A stretch of 64,000 nt of DNA from Chloroflexaceae bacterium (GCA_025057155.1 JANWYD010000018.1:1-64000); one strand, 5' to 3'; positions 47,153-56,538 are shown, numbered from the stretch's first letter. Made by a program: numbers and translations. The notes: generated by a model not told the origin, from the sequence alone.

Positions 47153-47695
47153 TTATCTGGATAGGCTCTCGGCCATGGCGGAGGCGGAACGGAACGGAGC
47201 TTTAGGTGGAGGCCGATCACGCAGAGGAGCGTGCTGGCGCGCGGTGAGGGGTGCAGCGACGAGGATGCCGACAAGGGCCACGACGATAACCAGAGCGGTA
47301 GCGGGCAGGGGGAGGGCCTCGTAAACCGCCCGCGGGCCGCTCCAGACGGCGGCGAAGGGACCGGACACGCGCCCGGCGTCGGTGTCGCCGAGGTCGCAGA
47401 GGAAGTGCCGCTGTTCCGCAGAGAGCGCCGCGTGCCGTTCGGACATAGCGCAGTGCACCAGGCACAGCAGAGGATTCACGAGCGCGATGGTCACAATGCT
47501 CCAGCACAGGAGCGCCGCCGCGACGCGGGCGTAGATGCCGCCAGAGCATCGCCCCGGGGTGAAGGCAGGCAATGCACGAACCGTCGCGCCCCTGCCGGGC
47601 AGGAGGATCAAGGCGCGCGAAGCGCGCTCCATGAGCCCCCTGTGCCTCCCGCTGATCTGCGGCGGAACCATATGGGCGACCGACGCCGCATCCAT
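47153..47695 (-). CDS. Hypothetical membrane protein with Cys/His motif
   Basis: 180 residues, two predicted membrane helices: about 57-80 (AALLCWSIVTIALVNPLLCL) and about 132-150. Just after the first comes LVHCAMSERHAA, with Cys/His that could bind a metal; a further Cys sits in HFLCDLGD. The overall pattern is reminiscent of small metal-resistance membrane proteins, but no family is recognised. The ATG at 47695 has GGGAG close upstream. Adjacent to the cytochrome c gene, separate by 197 bases. Confidence 0.6.
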   Translation of the reverse strand: MDAASVAHMVPPQISGRHRGLMERASRALILLPGRGATVRALPAFTPGRCSGGIYARVAAALLCWSIVTIALVNPLLCLVHCAMSERHAALSAEQRHFLCDLGDTDAGRVSGPFAAVWSGPRAVYEALPLPATALVIVVALVGILVAAPLTARQHAPLRDRPPPKAPFRSASAMAESLSR

Positions 47696-47870
47696 AGCGC
47701 TCCCTCGCCGTGGCCCGAAGCGGTGTTTGGAGGATTATATCACACGTGTCGGGGAATGATGCGAGGGGCTCGCGGGGGCGTGGGGAAACCTGGTTTCTCT
47801 ATGCTCTAAACGATCGGGGAAAGAGAGTTGCTGGGAGAGCTTGGTCGCTACCAGATCTTCCCAGGGGGTT

Positions 47871-48812
47871 TTATCGTTGATTACGGCGCTCGTCTTCGGG
47901 GTCAGGGGCAACGGTTTTTTGGCTTTTTCGGATTCGGAAGTTTTTAATTTTTTTACCTATTTTCGACTGTGCATTTCGTCCTATAGAAACTCCTTTGGAA
48001 TTGTTCACATCTCCGACTACTATCTTGTCGCCGCCGATGTGCTCAATGTTAATCTGAGGCGGGTTAGGGAGGCCGTTGTTCTTGATGCCGACGACCAGAA
48101 GAAGCAGGAGCGGCACAATTACTACGAGGCCCGCACCTATTATCCACCCTACCCCTGAATCGCCACCTCCAGCCGGCGTTGAGGGTGGTGTCGGGGCGGG
48201 GACAACCGGTGCTGCCGCTGCCGTGACAGCAGGATCTGGCACAGGACTGGTCGGGGTGATCGGGGCCATCAATGCTGCGCTCCAGGGGATGGCTTTACGC
48301 TCTTCCAGGCAATTTACACCGGTTTCCAGAGCGGGACCGGCGGGGGGAGTGAAGGAGAGCGTTCCAGAGGCTCGGCCCTGGGCATCAAGGAAGCCCTCAA
48401 TACGCAGTGTACAACCAATGGGAATGCCGCTGACCTGGTAATTTGCAGGCAGGATCCCTCGCACCATGCCATTTTCCAGTGGCAGTACGATACCCTGGGC
48501 GCTCGAGCGGATCAGAATATCTTTATAGGCCAGGTCGGTCCCGCAAGCCGGACTCTCGCCGTAACGATAGGTGATCTCCAGGTGTTCAATCTGAGTTTCG
48601 TAGACCCGAAACCTGATCGTCACATCGCCCTGCGCGCCCTCCCACAAACCGTCCAGCCGCGGCGGGGTCGCCGTAACCAGCGCGCCAGGGGTTGGTTGCG
48701 CCGCCCGAGCCTGGGCGGGCGCTCCTGAGGTGAAAGCAAGGATGGCCGCGCATCCCAGCGTGACCACCACCAGGAGCGCCCCCAGGTTGCAATAGGGCCT
48801 GATCATACGCAA
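47871..48812 (-). CDS. Exported membrane protein with GDKIVVGDV-type C-terminal motif
   Basis: 313 residues. Signal/anchor helix at about 10-30, an extracytoplasmic domain (DGLWEGAQGDVTIRFRVYET, two Cys in PACGTD and GCTLRI likely paired), a Pro/Ala linker, then a strong membrane helix (WIIGAGLVVIVPLLLLLVVG). The tail beyond it carries IEHIGGDKIVVGDVNNSKGV and SIGRNAQSKI. This GDKI.VGD..NS..V.IG pattern is known to me from the linkers of NACHT/CHAT-type signalling proteins; here it would be cytoplasmic, and a CHAT protease gene lies 2.6 kb away. Function unknown. Confidence 0.6.
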   Translation of the reverse strand: MRMIRPYCNLGALLVVVTLGCAAILAFTSGAPAQARAAQPTPGALVTATPPRLDGLWEGAQGDVTIRFRVYETQIEHLEITYRYGESPACGTDLAYKDILIRSSAQGIVLPLENGMVRGILPANYQVSGIPIGCTLRIEGFLDAQGRASGTLSFTPPAGPALETGVNCLEERKAIPWSAALMAPITPTSPVPDPAVTAAAAPVVPAPTPPSTPAGGGDSGVGWIIGAGLVVIVPLLLLLVVGIKNNGLPNPPQINIEHIGGDKIVVGDVNNSKGVSIGRNAQSKIGKKIKNFRIRKSQKTVAPDPEDERRNQR

Positions 48813-48830
48813 TCTTTTTCCAACATGTAT

Positions 48831-50518
48831 TTATCGCGGGACACAGTAGTATTCGCCCAGGTCGTGCACTTCGCCGTTTTCGACGGTAACCGTAACGGTC
48901 TTGCTGCCGCAACGGGCGCTCACGGTGATGCTATAGCTTCCCGGCAGTACCTCGATGGATCGAGACTGACCATTGGGAACGTCATAGCGGCCACCGGTCG
49001 GCCCGCGCAGGGTGATGGTCAGGACGCCGCCAGTTTTGTTCGTTACCTCGATTACCGCCGTCTGGCGCACGCAGGTATAGGTCAACGTGTAGGTCTCCCC
49101 GTCTGCGACGGCAAAGCGTCGCGACTCGCGGCCACAGGCGCTGTCAACGGTCACCTCGTACTCTCCGGGCATCACTTGCCGGCTGACAGTCTGCCCGCCG
49201 GGGACGGTAAAGCTCTCGGATGTTGGCCCCACCAGGTTGACCCGGATCGGTTCGTTGCTGGTATTAGAGATGCTGACGGTCGAGGTTCGTCCCGGGCATT
49301 GGAGCGTAAGCTCGCGCACTTCATTCGCGGCCAGCGAAAAACTGACAGCTACGCTACCGCAGGGCGCCGTGGCGGTGCCGCGATAGTCGCCGGGTCGCAC
49401 CCTGCCCGTCTGCCGTCCGCCGCTGCCCACCACGAGATTGAGCGCCGTCGGGCCGGTCAGCGCCAGGCGAGCAGTACCGCCCGTCTGGTTCACCAGCCGC
49501 ACCTCGGCGGTGTCCTCCTGGGCGCAGGTGATCGACAACTCCACGGTCTTACCGGCCCCGACGCTGAAGTTGGTCGTGGAAGTTCCGCACCATGCGGTTA
49601 CAACCGCCTGGTAGCCTCCGGGCGCAATGACGGCATCGAAAACGTCGCGGACCACGGACCACGCCGTGGCGGTGGGCCCGGCCAGGCTTACACGGACGGG
49701 TTGGCCCGTATTGTTCATGATCTTCAACGCCGCCTGTGCGGGGATGGGGGCCGGCGCGGCGCCGTCGTAGGCATCGATGCGTGGACCTGCCGGAAAAGGC
49801 GGGGGTGGCGGAGCACCGCCGGGTTGCTCCGGCGGCGGCGGCACGTATGACGGCGGTTGCCTGGGATAGAGCGCCGAGCCGAGCAGCCCGAGAAGCACAT
49901 CGAAGGGCCGGGCGTTTTCGGGATGTAGTTCGAAGCGCGCCCGCTCGAACCACTGCACCGTATACTGCCGGCCGTCTTCAAGGGTCTCGGTCTGCGCGTC
50001 GCTCAGGGGCAAGCCGAAGAGGGCCAGGTTTTCGGCCTCGCTGAAGCCGGGTATGCCATCTAACTCGAGCCCGTTGGCGCGCCAGGCCTCCAGGATCCGG
50101 CCACACACGTTATGGTTGGTTTCAGGGAAGAATCGGCAGCCTGGCTGGGGACTGCTGGCAGGAAAGCTACGCCAGTCGCGCTGATCCATCCCGAGACGAT
50201 CTTCGCTCAGCCGTCCAGGAGAACATTGTATGGCGGCTGATTCTCCGGGTGTAGCTCGATCCGGTTGCGTTCGAACCATTGCGCCTGAATGCGTTTGCCC
50301 TCGATGAACTCTTCTTGTTGCGGCCCGAGCGGGAAGCCGAAGACGGCCAGCCCGCCGTTGCGCTCCCAGAATTGCCGGATGGGCCCGCTGATGCAGTGCC
50401 CGGTTTCCGGAAAGCAGCGCTCGGAGTCCTGGGCGCTCACGGCGCCGTTGCCCGGAATGAGGAGCGCGCCGAGGATCAGGAAGATCAAACTGACCAGGCT
50501 CAATCTGCTTAGACGCAT
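48831..50518 (-). pseudogene. Secreted PETGH-repeat / Ig-like repeat protein, split by a one-base deletion
   Basis: The signal peptide and first repeat (MRLSRLSLVSLIFLILG... to PPYNVLLDG, stop) are in one frame from 50518, with GGAGGGAG upstream. After 50215 the second frame carries the second repeat (FFPETNHNVCGRILEAW...ERARFELHPENARPF). Adding one G in the run at 50215 restores VLLGRLSEDRLG, matching the consensus in the GH99-like protein. A Pro-rich linker and four repeats of about 80 residues follow (each with ..NxTG.P..V.L.GPT, a PG-Y turn and a Cys), resembling PEGA- or Ig-like modules. Real pseudogene or sequencing error. Confidence 0.75.
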
Positions 50519-51385
50519 GGCTCCCTCCTTGATGAGCGTTCGTCGTTGAAAGCCTGCAAACAGGATGGGCGTTTTGATTCAATAAACGCGCTGAGGTCAG
50601 ATCTTGGCGCGCCCGGATGGTGGATCCGCCACCGATCGCCTGATAGAGAAATTCAGCAACTGTTTTTTTACGTCCCTGCTTGAGTATACTTCTCTGAGAA
50701 GTCTATGTGCCAACAGGATGTCCTGATCATCCCGTAAGGCAACTTCTGGACAAGCCCATAGCCATACTAAATAGGTAAGAAAACGACACTTTTTTCTTTT
50801 CTTTATATGCCAAGTATTTCATACAGGTAAAGTTGCTAAATTAACACTTAAATGATTCAGTCTTACTGATGTCCTGGCGTATAACGGCAGACGCCGCCAG
50901 CGCGGAGCGACGCGGCTCAGCGGGCGCAGCGGGCAATCGGTCGCCCGGCGCCGCTCGGCGATTGCACCACCGCTTCCGCGCCATCCGTCTGTTTCCACGC
51001 GCCTGGCTGCAGTCTGGCTACACGGGCGGTATGCGGCTCGCTCCACCTCGCTGGCGTTGGGCCCCGGCAACTGGCAGGCGCCGGGTGTGTTCGCCCCGCC
51101 GGCGCGACGGTTTTCGCGATGGCAGCACTTCCTTCGTTTTCCGTACGTGTTCAGAGTCGGGGCAACCCCGCGGACCTGGGAGCGAGGGCGTCCCGCCCTC
51201 GTCAGGATTCGAGGGCATCTTGCCCTCGCTCCCAGGAGAAGTGTGGACACGCACCTTTTTCCCTTGTTCCCGGCGCGGGTGTCGCCGTGAATGGCCTCAT
51301 CGTAGTGACGGTTGCAGGTAGGAGTCGAAGGGGGAAGCCCCCGCGATCCTGGCGCCGGGCGAGCTACCCTGCTATGGCCCGCTGG
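50519..51385. other. 867-base non-coding stretch
   Basis: No convincing gene. 50600-50870 is clearly AT-richer than the surroundings and includes the perfect palindrome ACTTCTCTGAGAAGT (50688-50702). From 50880 GC-rich sequence resumes, with low-complexity ORFs on both strands that have no protein character. Confidence 0.5.
51175..51236. repeat. 62-base palindromic repeat, copy 1
   Basis: CCTGGGAGCGAGGGC at one end and GCCCTCGCTCCCAGG at the other, with nested GAGGGCGTCCCGCCCTC and GAGGGCATCTTGCCCTC hairpins. Its reverse complement matches 54664-54725 closely. Confidence 0.8.
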
Positions 51386-53293
51386 CTACTGGTCGCCCTC
51401 CGAGGCGGGTTTGCCGCTAACCGTCTGCCTCGGTTTGAGCCCCCACCATAGCGCAACTATTATGAGTACCAGCAGTATGACCGGCAGTATGAGCCACCAT
51501 GGCCATCCCCTCCAGTTGGGGCGTATAGGCGTGGTCATTGCCGGAGCCGTCACCGGACCGGGGTCGCCGGTCAGCACAAAGCCGGCCCAGTAGTAAGGGT
51601 GGGCATAGCGCGCATCCGCCCGCAGGGTCGCCTGGGCTGCCTGGAGCGCCTCTGCTTTGCCTTTGCCCGCTCGCAACTCCTGGTAAAAGGCGGTCATCAG
51701 TTTGCTGGTCGCCTCGTCGTTGACGTTCCACAGGCTGGCCACCACCGTCGGGGCGCCGGCATAGATGAAGGCCCGGTTCAGCCCTACCAGGTCGTCCCCC
51801 CGGCTATGCGCGCCGAGCTGGGTCTGGCAGGCGCTGAGCACCACCAGGTTAGCCTTCTCCAGGGCCAGGCCATACACCTCGTGCACCTCCAGCGCCCCGT
51901 CGGCCTCGCCGCCCGGGGCCAGCAGAATGCGCGAGAAGAGTGGTGCGACAGTGTTCAGTTCACCGTGGGCGGCCAGGTGCACCATGCCTGCCCCGGCGGC
52001 GTGGTCGCGGAGCGCCTGCTCGGTAGCCGCGGGGCCGGTGAAGGCGTCGGTCGGATACAGTCGCTTGATCGCTGTCACCTCGGCGTCAACATATGGCAGG
52101 GGGGGTAGGCCGGGGAGTTGGCCCTGGGCAAGGGCGAGCAGCCTGCTCGCTTCGCCCTTGCGTTTGGCCAGAATGAAGGGCAACACGCTGGCGCTGGGCA
52201 CATGGAAGAGGGTGTGCGCCTCGCCGAAGAGCCGTTCACCCAGCGGCAGCGCGGCGAAGGGCAGGTAGTGCAACGCCTCGTGCGGAACGATGCCGACGAC
52301 GGGGGTGGTGAGCTGATCCGCGAGAGGGTCAAGCAACCAGTCAGCCAGCCGGTCGAGCTCCGCCGGCCGCGGGTCGTCCAGGGTGTCGAAGCTGCGAAAG
52401 GCCACGATGGCGTTACGCAGTTCCTCCGCGCTGACCGGCAGTTTGACGGTGCTGAAGGTGGCGCGGGTGATGACAAAAGCCAGCGTTACCTGCTCGGTGA
52501 CGAAGTAGGCGAGCAGGGTGGTATCGGCATCGAGCAAGGCCTGCACCTGGGGGAGGCTCAGCGGCTCGATGCTGACCAGAGAGGCGTACTCGGGATTGCT
52601 GAGCCGCAGTTGCGTGAGCAGGGCGGTGTACTCCTGTTGCAAGGCATCACGCTGAGCAATGAGGTCGGGGAGCGGGTCGGGGGCGCCTGGCGCAACCCGA
52701 TGCGCGGCCGCCTCGCGCAGGCTCTGTTCGAGGGCGGCGAGCTGCTGGCGCAGGCGTTGTTCCTGGGCGATGAGCTGCGGGGCGCTTCCGGTCGGAACGG
52801 CCAGGGGAGCGTTGCCGAGCTGGTCGAGAAAGGTGCGCGCCCGGGCCCGTTCGCTCAGCGCAAAGGCCTCCTCCTGCTTGCCAAGCCGGACGCTGAGGTC
52901 AATCGCGCGCTGGTAGACGGGAGCATTCTGAGATGCGAGACTGGTTTTGAACTCCTCGAGGCGGGCATTGGTGCGAAGGGTTTCGAGCGCCGTAATCGCT
53001 TGCTGGTAGTGGTCGAGCGCCTGGGCGTCCCGCCCCTGGGCTTCGAAAATCACGCCGAGGTTGTTGAGGGTGGCGCCCTCGCCCGCGCGGTCGCCGACCT
53101 CCCGCACTATCTCCAGCGCCTGCTGGAGATAATCCAGCGCCTAGGCGTACTGCCCCTGGGCTTCGAACACCCCGCCGAGGTTGTTGAGGGTGGCGCCCTC
53201 GCCCGCGCGGTCGCCGACCTCTCGCACTATCGCCAGCGCCTGCTGGAGATAATCCAGCGCCTGGGCGTACTGCCCCTGGGCGCGGAACACCGC
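51386..53293 (-). pseudogene. TPR-CHAT protease, N-terminus lost and an in-frame stop
   Basis: The intact part (from a GTG at 53107) is 573 residues: the end of a TPR array, a helical region, and a CHAT caspase-like domain with the catalytic His in MVHLAAHGELN (about 380) and Cys in VVLSACQTQLG (about 427). A C-terminal membrane helix follows (WWLILPVILLVLIIVALWW). Upstream, two more TPR units in the same frame (GEGATLNNLGGVFEAQGQYA) are interrupted by TAG at 53141-53143, replacing the CAG codon of the repeat. Homology ends at about 53293, where unrelated DNA begins. Translation from 53107 could still give an active, shortened protease. Confidence 0.7.
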
Positions 53294-53331
53294 GCAAAAA
53301 GCCTAGTGTGAAGCGATTTTTGCACCGAAAA

Positions 53332-53679
53332 CTAGTACTGGGCGATCTTCGCGCTCGTTAACTCGCGCACGGTACCGCTCCCGACCCAGCAAGCCGTGTG
53401 GGAGTCGGACGTCGGGAGGCGCTTGGCGACGGCGATGGCCGCCGCATTCAGCGCGGCGCGGCGCCGGCCAATCTTGCGGATGGCCCAGTTCACGGCCTTC
53501 TTCACGAAATTGCGCTCATCGTGCGCCTTCTGTTCACCGCGGGCGAGGTAGCGGCGGAGCAGTTCAGCGGGGGCGCTTTTGTCCTTGCCGGCCACCTGCG
53601 CCATCAGGACAAAGCCGGCTCGCTTGACGAACCCTTCCGTCCGCTCGCTACGGAGCGGGTAAACTGCCGCATCCTCTGC
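53332..53679 (-). pseudogene. AlkD-like DNA glycosylase, C-terminal fragment
   Basis: The open frame reads EGFVKRAGFVLMA, then DERNFVKKAVNWAIRKIGRR and a final VRELTSAKI, the C-terminal HEAT-like part of AlkD DNA alkylation repair proteins. About half the family's length of roughly 230 residues is missing at the N-terminus, and no start codon with a ribosome binding site exists before the upstream TAG. Lies directly against the truncated CHAT gene, as if the two remnants were joined by a deletion. Confidence 0.75.
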
Positions 53680-53800
53680 CTACAGAAAACATCCGGAGGT
53701 CGTATGGTCAGCCTCGGGTGGTTACTGTGAGGAAACGGCGTATGTTAGAGTAAATAAGGGATAGTCAGACCGTCGCCTGTTATCTCAGAAGGAGCAACGC

Positions 53801-53832
53801 GAAGGGCCAGCGCCATTCGGCACTGGCCCTTC
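53801..53832. terminator. Hairpin GAAGGGCCAG...CTGGCCCTTC
   Basis: A 10-bp perfect stem with an inner GCC/GGC pair, followed by GTC. It lies in the 53680-53919 gap, which otherwise holds no recognisable gene. Confidence 0.55.
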
Positions 53833-53919
53833 GTCATGCGCTGAAACGGGTATCGCTGCTACTCCGGTGCCTCTAGCGGGAGCAAGCTCACGGCCGCGTT
53901 GACCGCCGGCGAGCTATTA

Positions 53920-54660
53920 TCAAGGTGCCGCCGCAGTGGACAGCCAGTCGCTGAGGTAGAACTGGCGCGCCGCGTCGTGGTCGGCGGAATAGTAGATCGC
54001 CGGGTCGCGCAGATCGCCGACTACGCGCGCCGTATGGTCGCTGTCGGGTAGCCAGACGGCCAGGGCGTAAGTGGTGGTGTAGCCGCCGGGCTGGCGCAAC
54101 TGCACCTGGCTCGGGATGGTCAGCTTGAAGGGGAGCGACTGCCCGCGGTAGGTGATGATGCACAGCAGATCGGCCGAGGCGTCCGGCGTGATCAGCGCCG
54201 TCACCTGGTACCAGGCGCGGCCAAAGGCGTGGTAGCGCTCGCGGTCGGCGGAGTCGCCCAGGCGGGCGAGCAGCGCGCGCATCGGCGCGCCGAAGAGGTG
54301 GGGAGCGATGCGCGGGTCCTCGAAGAAGGCCTGCAGCGTCAGCGGCAGGAAGAAGGCGTGACTGAGCGCGTAGCCCTGGCGCAGCGGTGAGTCGCGCGGG
54401 ATCTTGATGCCGATGCTGTGCCACATCTCCCAGCGCTGGTAGAAGAGATCGGGCAGGCGCAGCCGGGTCGTGCCCGCGATGGGTGTACGCTGGATATCGA
54501 ACACATTGCAGAGCGTCCCGTTGATCGCGTGGTCGAACCAGAAGTCGTCGAAGATCAGTGCCGGATAGGGTGTCTCCCCTAGTTGGCGGACGAGCGGGGC
54601 AAGGGCGGGCGGGCAGTAGTCGGGCAGGAGGGTGCGCGTGCTGATCGCCAGCGCGCGCAC
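53920..54660 (-). CDS. Hypothetical protein, probably truncated at the N-terminus
   Basis: 246 residues, unrecognised. Aromatic-rich (ALIFDDFWFDHAINGTL, LFYQRWEMWHSIG) with a later beta-rich part (ADLLCIITYRGQSLPFKLT). No signal peptide or membrane helix. The GTG start directly touches an AGGAGG, and a 62-base dispersed repeat begins three bases further upstream, so the original start was probably removed by repeat insertion or rearrangement. Codon use agrees with coding sequence. Confidence 0.5.
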   Translation of the reverse strand: MRALAISTRTLLPDYCPPALAPLVRQLGETPYPALIFDDFWFDHAINGTLCNVFDIQRTPIAGTTRLRLPDLFYQRWEMWHSIGIKIPRDSPLRQGYALSHAFFLPLTLQAFFEDPRIAPHLFGAPMRALLARLGDSADRERYHAFGRAWYQVTALITPDASADLLCIITYRGQSLPFKLTIPSQVQLRQPGGYTTTYALAVWLPDSDHTARVVGDLRDPAIYYSADHDAARQFYLSDWLSTAAAP

Positions 54661-54663
54661 CCT

Positions 54664-54725
54664 CCTGGGAGCGAGGGCATCTTGCCCTCGAATCCTGATG
54701 AGGGCGGGAGACTCTCGCTCTCAGG
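54664..54725. repeat. 62-base palindromic repeat, copy 2
   Basis: CCTGGGAGCGAGGGCATCTTGCC to TCTCGCTCTCAGG, the inverted relative of 51175-51236. It touches the 5' end of the gene at 53920. Confidence 0.8.
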
Positions 54726-54727
54726 CT

Positions 54728-54868
54728 CTACTTGTTACCCCAAGTGTGACCAGATACGAGTGAAGCTTCTCCCTTCGCATAGACGCTGTTGTGGAAGTCC
54801 TGCGACCAGTTTGGTCCGGCCTTCCATTCACGAATGCCCACACGCTGATTGTCGAGCGTAACGGAAAG
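54728..54868 (-). pseudogene. Fragment of an unrecognised coding sequence
   Basis: The minus-strand frame reads LDNQRVGIREWKAGPNWSQD and ends SGHTWGNK with a TAG, looking like the C-terminus of a real protein. A stop codon lies just upstream and no start is available. Family unknown. The rest of the 54661-54998 gap shows nothing else. Confidence 0.3.
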
Positions 54869-54998
54869 TGGTCATTGTAGCAAAATAGAGCATGAGCGCG
54901 AGGTTCTGCGAGGATGATAACATGCCTGTGTAACGATCCGGGTAATGCAAAACAACCCCGCCGCAGCAGCCCGCAGGCCGCCGCAGCGGTGTACGTGT

Positions 54999-55218
54999 TC
55001 AGGCGTTGCTGAAACCCAAATCCTTCTCGCGCAGGCTGACCCGGCGCCCTTTTAACAGGATCAGATTATCCAGGATCTCCCCATCCAGCAGCTTGCCGGC
55101 CGCGACGATATGCCAGGTCACGAGGATGTCCTCGGGGGAGGCGTCGACCGAGCCGGACGGGTGGTTGCGCGCGTGATCAGCGCCGCGTTAAGCTTGAGCG
55201 CCTCACGGTGGGCCGTCC
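54999..55218 (-). pseudogene. RadC/JAB-domain protein, frameshifted C-terminal fragment
   Basis: The minus-strand frame ending at 54999 reads RNHPSGSVDASPEDILVT, then GKLLDGEILDNLILLKGRR and VSLREKDLGF, the metal-binding C-terminal region of RadC (NHPSG with the JAB His). The preceding part, GTAHREALKLNAALIT, is in a different frame, joined near 55170 by a lost base. Everything N-terminal is missing and replaced by transposase-like sequence. Not expressible as a functional protein. Confidence 0.75.
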
Positions 55219-55480
55219 CGCAGCGGAACGGCCGGTCGCGGCGGATCGTGCGCTCACTGACGCCCTGGCCGCAGACCCGAGCCGTGCTCGTCGCGCCGTT
55301 GGCATGCGCCACGCGCCGAGCCTGGCGCGCTGTTGGGGGACCGTAAGGCAGGGAACGACGACTCGCCCGCAGCGGTTCCAGTGGGTACGGCGGCAGGACC
55401 GCGTCACGGAGCGACGTAGCCGATCGGCGACAACGAGCAAGAAACGCACGACCCCGAAGGCGCAGCAGCTTGTCCGTCAG
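55219..55480 (-). pseudogene. Decayed transposase-like sequence
   Basis: Minus-strand pieces in two frames recall the middle of IS4/IS701-type DDE transposases: FLLVVADRL in one frame and AVLPPYPLEPLRASRRSLPY followed by GPPTA in the other. Frameshifts and loss of both ends leave no functional ORF. No terminal inverted repeats were found. Lies where the radC homology breaks off, suggesting an old insertion. Confidence 0.4.
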
Positions 55481-55534
55481 GGTCTCAAAGGGATACGGAA
55501 GAGTCAGGCGAATATATGCGTCCGCTTGAAATAG

Positions 55535-55546
55535 CTTGTATACAAG
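55535..55546. promoter_or_regulatory. Palindromic operator CTTGTATACAAG
   Basis: A perfect 12-bp palindrome 53 bases before the marR start, overlapping a probable promoter (TTGAAA at 55526, AT-rich TATATTCTAT from 55552). A site of this type is expected for autoregulation by a MarR protein. Confidence 0.65.
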
Positions 55547-55598
55547 ATACTTATATTCTATCATTCTCGCCGTTGTCGCCTGTGCAGAAGGAGCCGCT

Positions 55599-56033
55599 GT
55601 GATTGCGCTTGAGGAGTGCCTGATCTTCTTGCTGGCCAAGGCCTATCAGCACGTCAACAGCGTGGCCCGGACGCGCCTGGAGTCCTTTGGGGTGACCCCC
55701 ACCCAGTACGCCCTGCTGCACGTGCTGTGGGAACACGGCCCGCAAAGCGGTGCGGCCCTGGGCGCCCGCCTGCGCCTGGACAGCGCCAGCATCACCGGGT
55801 TGATCGACCGCCTCGCCCACCTCGGTCTCGTGGAACGCAGCCCCGACCCCACGGATCGCCGAGAGAGCCTGGTTGCCCTCACCATCCGTGGCGCTGAGCT
55901 TCAGGCGCCTTTGCAGGAGGCCATTGCTGCATTTAACGCCGAGCTCGACGCAATCCTTGGCGCGGCAGAGAGCGCCCGCCTGCGCGCGCTGTTGCGTGGT
56001 CTTATCAGCGCTTATCCATTACCAACGCGCTAA
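55599..56033 (+). CDS. MarR-family transcriptional regulator
   Basis: 144 residues. Winged-helix core: VTPTQYALLHVLWEHGPQSG, LRLDSASITGLIDRLAHLGL as recognition helix, and the wing VERSPDPTDRRESLVALT with the signature DRR. Dimerisation helices flank it. The GTG at 55599 is chosen because AGGAG lies six bases upstream; the earlier in-frame start lies in the promoter palindrome. It overlaps or nearly touches the MaoC-like gene, so it likely controls it. Confidence 0.92.
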   Translation: MIALEECLIFLLAKAYQHVNSVARTRLESFGVTPTQYALLHVLWEHGPQSGAALGARLRLDSASITGLIDRLAHLGLVERSPDPTDRRESLVALTIRGAELQAPLQEAIAAFNAELDAILGAAESARLRALLRGLISAYPLPTR

Positions 56034-56050
56034 TGAGCAATGGAGGTTCA

Positions 56051-56538
56051 ATGACACCCCCACCCTTTTTCCTTGAAGATCTGGTTCCCGGCGCCATCTT
56101 TCGCACGGGAACGCTCACCGTCGACACCGCAGCGATTACGGCATTCGCGGCGCAATTCGACCCCCAGCCCTTTCATCTCGATCCCGTTGCCGCAAAAACA
56201 AGCGTGTTCGGCGGCCTCGTGGCCAGCGGCTGGCATACGGCTGCACTCACAATGCGCCTGCTGGTCACAAGCGAGCTGCAACTCGCTGGCGGCCTGGTCG
56301 GCTCGGCATTACTGATTTGCGCTGGCCGCGGGCCGTGTTCCCCGGCGATACGCTCTCCGCTGTCGTCGAGGTGCTTACGGTGCAGTTCTCGGCGAGCCGA
56401 CCGGAGCGAGGCGTCGTCAAGCTGCGGACGACCACGATCAATCAGGGCGGTGAGCCGGTGCTGATGATGACCTCGGTGCAACTGGCGCCCCGTCGCACCA
56501 GCGGCCAGCCAGAGGAGAACCCCGAGGCCCACGACTGA
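56051..56538 (+). pseudogene. MaoC-like dehydratase, one-base frameshift
   Basis: Hot-dog fold protein acting on enoyl- or hydroxyacyl-CoA type substrates. The first frame reads FEDLVPG-like FLEDLVPGAIF, then FDPQPFHLDPVAAKTSVFGG and VASGWHTAALTMRLL, up to GGLVGSAL. The rest, LRWPRAVFPGDTLSAVVEV, then RPERGVVKLRTTTINQGGEPV, lies one frame over. Inserting one G at 56305 gives a continuous GLVGSGITDLRWPR. The length would be about 163 residues, complete. The start at ATG 56051 has GGAGG five bases upstream. Either a recent mutation or a sequencing error. Confidence 0.75.

Noticed and set aside
50869-51321. Arg/Pro-rich frames on both strands in the 50.5-51.4 kb gap
   Set aside because: Composition is that of translated GC-rich repeat DNA; they cross the 62-base palindrome and have no start signal.
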